From Phycisphaerae bacterium (GTDB lineage Bacteria; Planctomycetota; Phycisphaerae; JAJVII01), in the NCBI GenBank assembly GCA_022072085.1, contig JAJVII010000029.1:1-55540 (forward strand): a DNA stretch of 55,540 nucleotides. The letters run 5' to 3'. A model generated the notes under the pieces. The model saw nothing but the letters and a program-made list of their open reading frames with translations, made no database searches and had not been told where the DNA came from. The position numbers and the translations under genes are program-made. Below are positions 1 to 8,642 of the stretch, piece after piece. Within the stretch, counting starts at the first letter, position 1; each line of letters opens with the position of its first letter.

Positions 1-1
1 C

Positions 2-1339
2 TGCCGCGGCAAGACGCAGCCCCCGCCGCCGGCGGCCGCGGGGCAGGGCGGTTCGCAGCAGGCCCAGCCGCCTGCGCCTGCGCTGACCCGCCCGGCCGGC
101 TGGGACGAGAACTGGCCCGCCTTCCGCGGGCCGACCGGCGACGGCGTCGCGCCGGCGTCTGCTGATCCGCTCGTGCAGATCGACCTGGCCCGCGACCTGC
201 GGTGGAAGGTCGCCGTGCCGGTCGCAGGCAACAGCTCGCCGATCGTCTGGGGCGACCGCATCTTCCTCACCGGCGAGGGCGAGCGGGTGCTGGCCTTCGA
301 CCGGCGCAGCGGCGACTTGGTGTGGAACGTGAAGCTGGACGCGCCCGAGAAGCTGTTGCCCGACGAAGAGCCCGGCGAAGGGGAGGGCGACGCCGCGGAA
401 GCGTCGCAGTACGAGGACACCGGCACCGCCGCCCCGACCGCCTGCACCGACGGCCAGCGCGTCTACGTCTTCTACGGGTCGGCGGTGCTGGGAGCGATGA
501 ACGTCGACGGCAAATCGCAGGCCTGGTGCGATCGGCTGACCGACAAGCCGGACAGCACCTACGGACTGGCTGTCAGCCCGGTCTTCTACGACGGCGTGGT
601 CTACGTGCAGCTCGACGAGGGGAAGGACGAGACGCTCTCCCCGTCGAACCTCTACGCCTATCGCGGCAGCGACGGCAAGCAGCTTTGGCGCAAGGTCCGC
701 TCGGTCAGCAGCAGTTGGACGACGCCGCTGATCGTCGCGGGCGACGGGCGGGCCGAACTGATCACCACCTCGCGGCCGTGGGCGATTGCCTACGCGTTGC
801 CCGGGGGCGACGAGCTCTGGCGGGGCGGCGAAATGGACGGCGACGTGGCCGCCTCGCCGGTGGCCGCGGGCAATCGCATCTTCGCCGCCAGCGGCGAGGG
901 CGGCGACCTGCTGGCCCTCGACGCCGGCGGCAGCGGCGACGTGAGCAAGACGCACACCGCCTGGACGGCCCGACGACCGCCCGTGCCCGACGTCGCCAGC
1001 CCGGTGACGGACGGCCGGGTCGTGGTGCTGCTGGGCGCCCGCGGGATCGTCACGGCGCTGAACGTCTCCGACGGCAGGCAACGCTGGCAGCGGAAGGACT
1101 TCGCCGACCTCTTCTGGGCGTCCCCGGTGTGCGTCGGCAGCCGCGTGTATGCGATCGACAAGCAGGGCACGCTGTGCGTGTTCGCGATGGACGACGGCCG
1201 GGCCCTGGCCGACCCCGTGAAACTCGACGAGGCCACGGTCGCTTCGCCGGCCTTCGTCGGCCGATACATCTACGTCCGGACTGCCGGCCACCTGCTCTGC
1301 ATCGGTCCGCCCGGGCCGGCGGACGCGCCCAAGCCGTAA
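2..1339 (+). CDS. PQQ-like beta-propeller protein, 5' end outside window
   Basis: The frame is open from base 2 to the stop at 1337-1339, giving 445 visible residues; the true start is left of the window. The visible protein begins with a Cys, then a low-complexity Pro/Gln/Ala stretch and the motif WPAFRGPTGDG, typical of planctomycete secreted PQQ-binding-like beta-propeller proteins. Repeated blades follow, with phrases such as VLAFDRRSGDLVW, LYAYRGSDGKQLW and VTALNVSDGRQRW, which match the PQQ/quinoprotein-like repeat consensus. Such proteins are usually exported and act as scaffolds or quinoprotein-like domains; no catalytic residue is identified here. The leading Cys followed by a flexible linker could be a lipobox cysteine, but the upstream hydrophobic segment is not visible. 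The gene lies 19 bp before the URO-D gene and may head that operon. Confidence 0.85.
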   Translation, partial: CRGKTQPPPPAAAGQGGSQQAQPPAPALTRPAGWDENWPAFRGPTGDGVAPASADPLVQIDLARDLRWKVAVPVAGNSSPIVWGDRIFLTGEGERVLAFDRRSGDLVWNVKLDAPEKLLPDEEPGEGEGDAAEASQYEDTGTAAPTACTDGQRVYVFYGSAVLGAMNVDGKSQAWCDRLTDKPDSTYGLAVSPVFYDGVVYVQLDEGKDETLSPSNLYAYRGSDGKQLWRKVRSVSSSWTTPLIVAGDGRAELITTSRPWAIAYALPGGDELWRGGEMDGDVAASPVAAGNRIFAASGEGGDLLALDAGGSGDVSKTHTAWTARRPPVPDVASPVTDGRVVVLLGARGIVTALNVSDGRQRWQRKDFADLFWASPVCVGSRVYAIDKQGTLCVFAMDDGRALADPVKLDEATVASPAFVGRYIYVRTAGHLLCIGPPGPADAPKP

Positions 1340-1358
1340 TGCCCGGAGCCATTTCCAG

Positions 1359-2447
1359 ATGACGCACCGACAGCGCATCCTGAACGTCCTGAACGGGCGC
1401 GGCGGTGACAACGACCGTCCGCCCTACTTTCCAGACCTCTCCTACTGGCACGAGGTCCGCACGCAGTCGGGCACGATGCCGGCTGGGCTGGCCGGGCTGT
1501 CGCTGCTTGAGCTTCATAGGCGGCTGGACTGCGGCCTGCCGGTTCACCTCTACACCGACACGCTCTATACGACGGCCTATGAGGGCGTCGAGGTGACGGT
1601 GCGGTCCGGCGAACTGGCCCAGACGCACACGATCCGCACGCCGGTCGGCACGCTGACCGGCCGGCGCGACCGCCCGCACAGGCACGAGTCCTGGTTCTGG
1701 CGCGAGCACCTGGTCAAGACGCACGCGGATCTGGCGGCCATCGAGTACATGGTAAGCCATCGCACGCTGACCCCCACGCCGGCGAAGGTGCAGGGGGTGC
1801 TGGACGAACTGGGCGGGTGTGGCTTCGTGGATCTCGTGCTGCCGCGCTCGCCGATGCCGCGACTTCTGATCGACTGGGCGGGCATCGAGACCGGCCTGCT
1901 GCTGATGCACGACGACCCGGGCAGGTGTCAGGCGTTCTTCGATTGCGTGGCCGAGGCGGACGACGCGGCGTTCGAGCTGATCGCGAAGCTGCCGGGCTCG
2001 GTCTGCATCTTCGGCGACAACGTGGACGAGGTGATCGTCAGCCCGCCGATGTATCGCCGCTGGTCGCTGCCCTATTACCGGCGGCGCAGCGCCCAACTGC
2101 ACGCGGCGGGCAAGCTGGTCGCCTGCCACATGGACGGCCGCCTGCGCGGGCTGCTGCCGATGGTCGCCGACACGGGGCTGGACATCCTGGACGGCCTGAC
2201 GCCGGCGCCGATGAACGACTGGCAGCTCGACGACGCGTTGCGGGCGATGGCGCCGTCGCAGCGGCTGTGGTGCGGCGTGCCGTGCAGCCTGTTCTGCGAC
2301 GGCACGGCCGGCGCGGAGCAGATCCGGGCGTTCGGTCGGCGGATCCTCGACACGTTTGGCCCGCGCGTCGTGCTCAACGTTGGCGACCAGGTCCCGCCCA
2401 ACGCCGACATCGACCTGGTGGCCGCCCTGGGCGAGGTCGTGCGATGA
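1359..2447 (+). CDS. Uroporphyrinogen decarboxylase (URO-D) family protein
   Basis: A 362-residue protein beginning MTHRQRILNVLNGRG and followed by PPYFPDLSYW, the opening typical of the broad URO-D superfamily rather than of HemE itself. The C-terminal half has a (beta/alpha)8-barrel pattern, with a VCIFGDNVDEV segment and an HMDGRLRGLLPMVADTGLDILDGLTPAP segment read in two parts (HMDG; GLDILDGLTPAP). Relatives include corrinoid-dependent methyltransferases and many uncharacterised enzymes next to sugar-catabolic genes in Planctomycetes and Lentisphaerae, so heme synthesis is unlikely. The stop overlaps the start of the next gene in an ATGA arrangement, implying translational coupling. The substrate is unknown. 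Confidence is high for the family and low for the reaction. Confidence 0.85.
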   Translation: MTHRQRILNVLNGRGGDNDRPPYFPDLSYWHEVRTQSGTMPAGLAGLSLLELHRRLDCGLPVHLYTDTLYTTAYEGVEVTVRSGELAQTHTIRTPVGTLTGRRDRPHRHESWFWREHLVKTHADLAAIEYMVSHRTLTPTPAKVQGVLDELGGCGFVDLVLPRSPMPRLLIDWAGIETGLLLMHDDPGRCQAFFDCVAEADDAAFELIAKLPGSVCIFGDNVDEVIVSPPMYRRWSLPYYRRRSAQLHAAGKLVACHMDGRLRGLLPMVADTGLDILDGLTPAPMNDWQLDDALRAMAPSQRLWCGVPCSLFCDGTAGAEQIRAFGRRILDTFGPRVVLNVGDQVPPNADIDLVAALGEVVR

Positions 2448-3484
2448 ACGCTGCGCGGCTTTGCGTCGTCGGCTGCGGCGATTGGGCCCGACGGATGCAC
2501 TGGCCGGCGATGGCGCGGCTGTCGGCGACCGGTCTTGCGCGATGGGTCGGCGCGTGCGACCTGGACGCGGCAGCCGCCGGGGCCTGCGCCGAGGCGCTGG
2601 CGGCCGACGCGACCTTCACTGACAGCGATGCCATGCTCGACCGCTGTCGACCCGACGGCGTGGTCCTGCTACTGCCGCCGCCGGCGACGGCCGGCATGAT
2701 CGCCCGCGTTGCTGCCCGCGGCCTGCCGTTCCTGACCGAGAAGCCGCCCGCGCCGGACGCCGCGACGCACCGTGACCTGATCGCCCGCGTGGGCGGGCTG
2801 GCGCACCTGGTCGGCTACAACCGCCGCCACGCGCCGTACCTGACGCGGGCCCGCGAATGGCTGGCCGGCCGGGCGATCCAGGCGGTTACGGTGCTGTTCA
2901 CCCGCCATCGCCGCCGCGAGCCCGACTTCTCGACGACCGCGGTCCACGCGATCGACACCGGCCTGTTCCTGACGGGCGATCGGCCGCGGCAGTTGGACCT
3001 TGCCTGCCGGACGGCCGGCGTCGTCAGGAACCTGTTCGTCAGCGGCTGGTCGGCCGGCGGCGCCCGCATCGAGATCGCCGTCCTGCCCGACACCGCCTCG
3101 GCGATGGAGCACTACTGCGTCGCGTCGTCCGACCGCTCGGTCCGCATCGCCTATCCGCAGTCGAACATGCACGACCTGCCGGGCTTCGTCGAACTGCACG
3201 AGGGCAACCGTGTGGTCGAGCGTCTGGGCCCGGGAGATTTCGGCCTGAACGACGATGACCTGCCGGGGCTGGGGGGCATTGCCACGGAGCACGAGTTGTT
3301 CGCGCGGGCGCTGGCCGGCGGGGCGGCCGTCGAATCGACGCTGGCCGCTACGCTGGCAACCCAGCAGGTCCGCGACGCATTCGGTCGGCTAGGGGGGCTG
3401 GAAGGCGGCGGTCGATCGCAGTTATACTTTGGGCCCTCAGGCGAAGTCCGCGAATCCTCTATCGATGGAGCATTCCGTGAGTGA
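2444..3484 (+). CDS. Gfo/Idh/MocA family oxidoreductase
   Basis: The start is the ATG of an ATGA overlap with the URO-D gene; the frame is open further upstream but that part is shadow sequence. The 346-residue product opens with RLCVVGCGDWARRMHWPAM, a variant of the GxGxxG Rossmann NAD(P)-binding motif (here GCGDWA). It continues with FLTEKPPAPD, equivalent to the EKP motif that positions the nicotinamide and the catalytic lysine in Gfo/Idh/MocA enzymes. A C-terminal alpha/beta domain follows. Family members oxidise or reduce sugars, inositols and related polyols. The neighbouring lyase-like and FAD-oxidoreductase genes suggest a role in processing an unusual sugar. The substrate cannot be told from sequence. 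Confidence 0.85.
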   Translation: MNAARLCVVGCGDWARRMHWPAMARLSATGLARWVGACDLDAAAAGACAEALAADATFTDSDAMLDRCRPDGVVLLLPPPATAGMIARVAARGLPFLTEKPPAPDAATHRDLIARVGGLAHLVGYNRRHAPYLTRAREWLAGRAIQAVTVLFTRHRRREPDFSTTAVHAIDTGLFLTGDRPRQLDLACRTAGVVRNLFVSGWSAGGARIEIAVLPDTASAMEHYCVASSDRSVRIAYPQSNMHDLPGFVELHEGNRVVERLGPGDFGLNDDDLPGLGGIATEHELFARALAGGAAVESTLAATLATQQVRDAFGRLGGLEGGGRSQLYFGPSGEVRESSIDGAFRE

Positions 3485-5321
3485 ACCCAGGCTCAGCGAC
3501 TGGTATCTCGGTCGCATCCTCCTGAACACCCGCCTCATCCTCGAATACTGGAACGACCGGTCGGGCCGGTTCGAAGACGCCACCGGGCCCAGCCCGAACT
3601 ACAACCACTGCCTGCGGGCGCTCGCGTGGCTGTATCTCAATGAGACGCCGGGCAACCCGCATTTCGGCGACCGGTGCGTGCTGGAGATCATTCGCACCGC
3701 CGGCGACAACATGATCGCCGACTGTCGCGCCGAGAACGATCCGGGCACGACCGGCCTGCTGGGCCCGGAGTGGCTCGCCCTCAACATGCTGGAGTGCGTC
3801 GAGATGCTCGGCGACAGGCTGGGCCCCGAGCGGCTGGCCGCCTGGCGGGCGGCTCTGGTCGAGCACCTGGACTGGATGTCGCGGATCAACAACTACATCG
3901 TGGCTGCGCCCAATCATATCGTCTGGCGGATGGCTCTGCTGCACAAGGGCGGCGAGGTGCTGGGCCGGCCCGACTACTGCCGCGTCGCGCGCATGGTCGC
4001 CCGGCAGGGCTGCCGAATGCAGACGCACGACGGCTACTGGGACGAGAGCCGCCGCGGGCACGGGCCGTCGCCCAACTATCACCGCACTCACATCCACGGC
4101 CTGGACCTCTACCAGCGATGGAGCGGCGACGAAGAGGTCCTGCCCACGCTGCTCAAGGGCATCGAGTTCGCGGTGCGGTCGGCCTACCCCGACGGCACGC
4201 CGATCGAGGCGTTCGACGGGCGGCAGCCGTACCTCGCGGCGTTCGCCGTGGGCATGGCCGCCAACGCCCTGTCGCGCACGGCCGACGGGCGGCGGCTGCT
4301 GCGGCTCCAGCAGCGGCGCCTCGACGAGCTGGAACTGACCTGCGGGGACAAGCCCACGGGCTTCGCGGTGCTGTGGTATCTGTTCGCCTCGACCGACTTC
4401 ATGTTCGACTGCTTCCGCTATGCCGCCGACGGCGACGAGCGGCCGCTGCCCCAGGAGTCGGACGGGCACACCGACACGTTCCGCTTCAGCGGCGACGGCC
4501 GGGTGGGCGGCGGGCTGGTGCGGCGGTGCGGCGATTGGCTGCTGGCCGTCAGTGCGGCCGAGAGCGACATCCCCAAACTGACCAACCACGTCTACAACTG
4601 CGAGCGGCAGAACGGGATCAGCCTGTGGCACGCGGGGGCCGGGCTGATCGTCGGCGGCGGCAACCGCACGCGCAATCACGTGCCGCTGTGCAACGCCCAC
4701 GTCATCACCGGCTGGTGCGGCGTGGACTGCGTCGGCGGGCGCTACGCCGACGAACTGGTCCCCAATGGCGGCATGCCGATCCTTTCCAACGGCCGCGACA
4801 CCTCCGCGTCCGATCCGGTAAAGAGCTGCTATCTGCCGATCCAGCGACAGTGCGAATCGACCGGCGACGGGGCCAGGCTGACGCTGCGGTTCACCCACGC
4901 GACGGTGGAGTTGATCCTGCGGACGCTGGACGACTCGCGGGTGGCGGTGGACTACGCGTGGGAGTCGGCCGGCGTGACCAAGGTGCTGCTCCAGGTCCCG
5001 GTGCCGGTCTTCTGGCCGGGCGCGTTCACGCTGGACGGCGTCGCGAAGAAGCTGGGCGACATGGAGAACGTCGTGAGCGACCCGCTGGCGTCCATGATGA
5101 CGATGCCCGCGCGGGCCGGACGCCGCGTGTCGTATCGTCTGGCCGGCGACGCCCCGACGAGGGTCACCTGGCCGCTGGAGCCGATCAAGAACTGGAAGAT
5201 CAAGTCGATGAACTACGTGCCGGACCTGCGCTATGCGCCGCTGTACTTCGTGGCGGTGATCAGTCGCGAGTTCCACGGCGACGCCGGCAGTGGCCGGCTG
5301 CTGACGGTCGAGGTCGGCTGA
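3477..5321 (+). CDS. Putative alpha/alpha-toroid lyase-like protein (heparinase/alginate-lyase type)
   Basis: About 614 residues. I place the start at GTG 3477 because GGAG at 3467-3470 lies 6 nt upstream; an in-frame ATG at 3465 is the alternative. The start region overlaps the end of the oxidoreductase gene. The first 350 residues are helical and Trp/Tyr/His-rich, with NYIVAAPNHIVWRMALLHKG, DGYWDESRRGHGPSPNYHRT and HIHGLDLY, resembling the (alpha/alpha)n toroid and Asn/Tyr/His active-site segments of polysaccharide lyases. A beta-rich C-terminal half follows, as in heparinase II/III and PL8-like enzymes. No signal peptide is visible, so an intracellular oligosaccharide lyase is possible. 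I cannot assign a PL family; a hydrolase of similar fold is not excluded. Confidence 0.6.
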   Translation: MSEPRLSDWYLGRILLNTRLILEYWNDRSGRFEDATGPSPNYNHCLRALAWLYLNETPGNPHFGDRCVLEIIRTAGDNMIADCRAENDPGTTGLLGPEWLALNMLECVEMLGDRLGPERLAAWRAALVEHLDWMSRINNYIVAAPNHIVWRMALLHKGGEVLGRPDYCRVARMVARQGCRMQTHDGYWDESRRGHGPSPNYHRTHIHGLDLYQRWSGDEEVLPTLLKGIEFAVRSAYPDGTPIEAFDGRQPYLAAFAVGMAANALSRTADGRRLLRLQQRRLDELELTCGDKPTGFAVLWYLFASTDFMFDCFRYAADGDERPLPQESDGHTDTFRFSGDGRVGGGLVRRCGDWLLAVSAAESDIPKLTNHVYNCERQNGISLWHAGAGLIVGGGNRTRNHVPLCNAHVITGWCGVDCVGGRYADELVPNGGMPILSNGRDTSASDPVKSCYLPIQRQCESTGDGARLTLRFTHATVELILRTLDDSRVAVDYAWESAGVTKVLLQVPVPVFWPGAFTLDGVAKKLGDMENVVSDPLASMMTMPARAGRRVSYRLAGDAPTRVTWPLEPIKNWKIKSMNYVPDLRYAPLYFVAVISREFHGDAGSGRLLTVEVG

Positions 5322-5347
5322 GGCGCAGTCCCGTGCCCCGAGGTTCC

Positions 5348-6634
5348 ATGATGACCCGTGCAGCAGCGGAGTTCGACGTGATGGTCGCCGGCGGCGGACC
5401 GGCCGGCATCTGCGCGGCGGTGCAGGCTGCCGGGGCGGGGGCTCGGACGCTGCTGGTCGAGAAGACCGGCTCGCTCGGTGGGACGACGGTGAATGCGGGC
5501 GTCGATATCCCCGGCCTGTTCCACGCGTGGGGGCGCCAGGTGATCGCCGGCGTCGGGTGGGACCTGGTGCGGCGGACGGTCGAGGCGACAGACCCGGCGT
5601 CGATGCCGGATTTCACGCAGGACGTGGGAGGCGAACACTGGCGGCATCAGGTCCGCGTGGACCGGACGATCTTCGCGGCGCTGGCTGACCAGACCGTCCG
5701 CGACGCGGGCGCGACGCTGCTGCTGCACGGGATGATCGCGGCGGCGGCCCCGGCCGGCGGCGGGTGGGAGGTGACGCTCTGCCTGAAAGAGGGACTGGCG
5801 AACTTCCGGGCGAGCGTGCTGATCGACTGCACGGGCGACGCGAACGTCTTCGCCGTTGCGGGGCTGGCCCGGGAGCGCAACGTCGAACTTCAACCGGCGA
5901 CGCTCGTGTGCCAGGCCGACGGCTATGACCCGAGCGGGCTGGACTACGACGCGATCAACCGGGCGATCGCGTCGGCCGTTGCGTCCGGCCGTCTGCTTCG
6001 CAGCGATTTCGGATGGGGGAGCGATCCGGCGCGGTGGTGGCTGCGGGGCAAGGGCGGCAGCCGCATCCACGTCGTGGGCGTCGACGGCTCGACCAGCGCC
6101 GGGCGGACCGAGGCCGAGGTGCAGGGCCGGGCCGTGCTGCTGCGTCTGTTCCGGTTCTTCCGCGAGCAGCCCGGGCTGGGGGGATTCCGCTACCGCTGGA
6201 CCGCGGCCGAGTGCGGCATTCGCGAGAGCTGGACGATCGTCGGGCGGGAGAAGGTGACGCGCGAGGACTACGTGGGCGGGCGCGTCTGGCCGGATGCACT
6301 GTGTTACAGCTACTACCCGATCGACATCCATACCGGCGGGGGGACGGGCCTGGACCTGTGCCGCATCCCGCGTGGCATCGTGCCGACGATCCCGCGGGGG
6401 GCGATGGTGCCGCCGGGCGACGCGCGGATCGTCGCGGCCGGCAGGTGCATTTGCGCCGACCGCGCGGCGTTGTCGGCGGCGCGAGCGCAGGCGAGTTGCA
6501 TGGCCATGGGCCAGGCCGCTGGGGCAATTGCTGCGCTGGCTGTGCGCGCCGGCTGCGGCGTGGCCGACGTCCCGATCGCCGACGCGCGCGATCTGCTCCG
6601 CGCCCACGGCGCGATCGTCCCGGCCGGAGCGTGA
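5348..6634 (+). CDS. FAD-dependent oxidoreductase (FAD_oxidored type)
   Basis: A 428-residue protein. Two ATG codons lie at 5348 and 5351; GAGG at 5340-5343 fits either, with slightly better spacing for the second. The N-terminus holds the dinucleotide-binding motif VAGGGPAGICAAVQAAGAGA followed by VEKTGSLGGTTVNAGV, typical of the FAD-dependent oxidoreductases of Pfam PF12831. Later motifs VLIDCTGDANVFAVAG, ESWTIVGREKVTREDYVGG and the C-terminal ARAQASCMAMGQAAG close the FAD domain, as in fumarate-reductase-like and ThiM-like relatives. In Planctomycetes these proteins are common beside glycan-degradation genes, but the substrate is usually unknown. The gene follows the lyase-like gene by 26 bp in the same direction, consistent with one operon. 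Confidence 0.85.
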   Translation: MMTRAAAEFDVMVAGGGPAGICAAVQAAGAGARTLLVEKTGSLGGTTVNAGVDIPGLFHAWGRQVIAGVGWDLVRRTVEATDPASMPDFTQDVGGEHWRHQVRVDRTIFAALADQTVRDAGATLLLHGMIAAAAPAGGGWEVTLCLKEGLANFRASVLIDCTGDANVFAVAGLARERNVELQPATLVCQADGYDPSGLDYDAINRAIASAVASGRLLRSDFGWGSDPARWWLRGKGGSRIHVVGVDGSTSAGRTEAEVQGRAVLLRLFRFFREQPGLGGFRYRWTAAECGIRESWTIVGREKVTREDYVGGRVWPDALCYSYYPIDIHTGGGTGLDLCRIPRGIVPTIPRGAMVPPGDARIVAAGRCICADRAALSAARAQASCMAMGQAAGAIAALAVRAGCGVADVPIADARDLLRAHGAIVPAGA

Positions 6635-6747
6635 CCCAGGCCTGGGACCGGCCGGATTGCTGCCAGGGACCGCGACGTTTCGCACGTAGAATGGTGGCGG
6701 AGATGGCGACAGGGAACGGGCTCGGATTCCACGCAAGGGAGGCGCCG

Positions 6748-8586
6748 ATGTTCAAGGGGATGATGGCGGCGGTGTGCGTCCTGGTGTTCGCGGGGGGATC
6801 GTCAGCCGACGTTACGATGAACGAACCGACGACCCGGCCGGCCACGCAGCCGGAGGCCTCGGCGGACCGTGCTGGCAACCATTCACGTGAAGCCGACGCG
6901 GTCATTCTCATCGATGGCACTCTGTCCATGGCCCGGCGGTCGGGTGAGACAACTGCGTTCGAGTGTGCCAAGGGCGAGGCCACCAGGCTGCTGGATCGCC
7001 TGCCAGGATCGACGGTTGTCCGGGTTGTTTACCTGGGGGACTCGCCCCGCCTTGTCGGCGATCGCAGCGAGGATGCCGCCGGTACGGCTTGGGAGATTGG
7101 AGTCCTGCAACAGGCATGGGCGACGGGCTCAATGGCCAAGGCCCTCGAATTGGCGGCTGCACCGCTGTCCGGTCGCGGGCGGGGCCGGGCGGCGTTGTAT
7201 GTCTTCTCGTGCTTCGACGCCGAGAGCGGACGAGCGATCAGTACGCCGCACAGCGACGCCAGCCGGGCGATGCTGGAGGAAATGGGGAAGCGATTCGACG
7301 TACACTGCGTCGAGGTGGGGGCCCCGGTGAAGTGGAACTATGCCGTCACCTCGTTGCGCCGGGGAAGGCCGGCGCCAACCATTGACTTTCCGGTCGAATT
7401 CCAGGTGACGGTGAAGGTGCAGGGCGATGCAGCGGACGCGCCCGCGCCAAAGGTGTCCCTGTTCGTGAACGGGAAGGAGGTTGAATCGAGGGCCCTGGCC
7501 ATAGGCAAGACAGGACGGGAAACCCTGCTGTTCACGCACAAGCTGAATGGGCCTGGAGAATCCCTGGTCGAAGCGCGTGTCAGCGGCGATCGGTTTGAGC
7601 CGGACAATCGCCGCCTGCTGCTCTGCTCGGCGCCTGCGGCCCGGCGGGTGCTGATCGTGGACGACTCGCCCGGCGGCAAGCCGGGGGACCGGGCGAGCTT
7701 CTTCGTGACGGTTGCGTTGAATCCGGTCCGCCCGGGCGAGCCGGACGCTTCCCCCTTCTCCGGAAAGGTGATCAAGCCTGACGAACTGACGCCGGAGAAC
7801 ATGGCAGGGGCGTCGGCCGTCGTCATGGCCGGCGTCGGCGGAGTGGACGAGGCGCTCGCGAAGCGACTGGAGGCTTTCGTCCGCGAGGGAGGCGCGGTTT
7901 GGCTGTTCGTCGGTGATCGGGTGAAGCCGGACCTCTACAACAAGCTGCTCTACCGTGACGGTAAAGGCCTGCTCCCGGCGCGGCTGGGGAAGATCGAGCA
8001 TGTAACCCCGGAGCAGGACCGGGAGAAGCCGGTGCGGATCAAGTTGCGCGACGTGTCACACCCGGCCTTCTCAGAATTCAAGGAAATGCTCGGGCGCTCC
8101 GACAACATCAGAGTGATGGCGTATTTCGAACTGGGAGATCTGCCGGAGGACGATCAGAACACTCGCGTGGCGATTCGAATGACCAACGGCCGGCCTTTCC
8201 TCGTCGAGAAGCGGTTGGGACGTGGGCGAGTGTTCCTGACAACTTCCTCATGCGACGCTTCGTGGAACGTGCTGGTCACAAGGGTTGCCTTCCTGCCGCT
8301 GCTGTGTTTGGGGCTCGACTACATCATCGGCGACCCGGACAAAGCCGTCAACCTGGATATCGGCGATCGCTTCATCCAGGAAGTCCGCGTAGGCACGGTG
8401 CCGATGCTGCTTCGACGTCCGGATGGGACGACGGCCCGCATCAACCCGATGAAGGTCGGCGATGCCGGAGAGTCATGGGTGATCCGGTATGGCGATACGG
8501 ACACGCCCGGTCTCTATGAACTCGATGTGGCGCCCGTTAGGGTCGAGCGGCGCCGGTTCGTAGTCAACTTCAAGGCGGCGGAGTGA
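6748..8586 (+). CDS. Secreted VWA-like / BatA-type protein with GATase-like C-terminus
   Basis: The start at ATG 6748 is set by AGGGAGG at 6736-6742, 5 nt upstream; the open frame further upstream is a shadow. The 612-residue product has an N-terminal signal peptide (cleavage probably after SSA-20). A von Willebrand factor A-like domain follows, starting AVILIDGTLSM at residues 51-61, where the usual DxSxS metal site reads D56-G-T58-L-S60. After a beta-sandwich segment there is a class I GATase-like or Rossmann-like region (RRVLIVDDSPGG, AVVMAGVGGVDE, VREGGAVWLFVGD) and a final domain with VFLTTSSCDASWNVLVTR. This matches planctomycete BatA-type proteins, but without their N-terminal membrane segments. 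Function unknown; probably periplasmic. The 113-bp gap from the preceding gene suggests separate expression. Confidence 0.7.
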   Translation: MFKGMMAAVCVLVFAGGSSADVTMNEPTTRPATQPEASADRAGNHSREADAVILIDGTLSMARRSGETTAFECAKGEATRLLDRLPGSTVVRVVYLGDSPRLVGDRSEDAAGTAWEIGVLQQAWATGSMAKALELAAAPLSGRGRGRAALYVFSCFDAESGRAISTPHSDASRAMLEEMGKRFDVHCVEVGAPVKWNYAVTSLRRGRPAPTIDFPVEFQVTVKVQGDAADAPAPKVSLFVNGKEVESRALAIGKTGRETLLFTHKLNGPGESLVEARVSGDRFEPDNRRLLLCSAPAARRVLIVDDSPGGKPGDRASFFVTVALNPVRPGEPDASPFSGKVIKPDELTPENMAGASAVVMAGVGGVDEALAKRLEAFVREGGAVWLFVGDRVKPDLYNKLLYRDGKGLLPARLGKIEHVTPEQDREKPVRIKLRDVSHPAFSEFKEMLGRSDNIRVMAYFELGDLPEDDQNTRVAIRMTNGRPFLVEKRLGRGRVFLTTSSCDASWNVLVTRVAFLPLLCLGLDYIIGDPDKAVNLDIGDRFIQEVRVGTVPMLLRRPDGTTARINPMKVGDAGESWVIRYGDTDTPGLYELDVAPVRVERRRFVVNFKAAE

Positions 8587-8642
8587 CTCGGCTCATCATT
8601 CGCCGCAGCGGGCGAGACGCCAGTTGACGTCCAAGCCCGAAC

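Noticed and set aside
3459-5276. 605-residue minus-strand open frame
   Set aside because: Antisense to the toroid-lyase-like gene, with the Val/Arg/His/Asp-rich composition of a shadow frame; the plus-strand gene fits the operon spacing and has a ribosome site.
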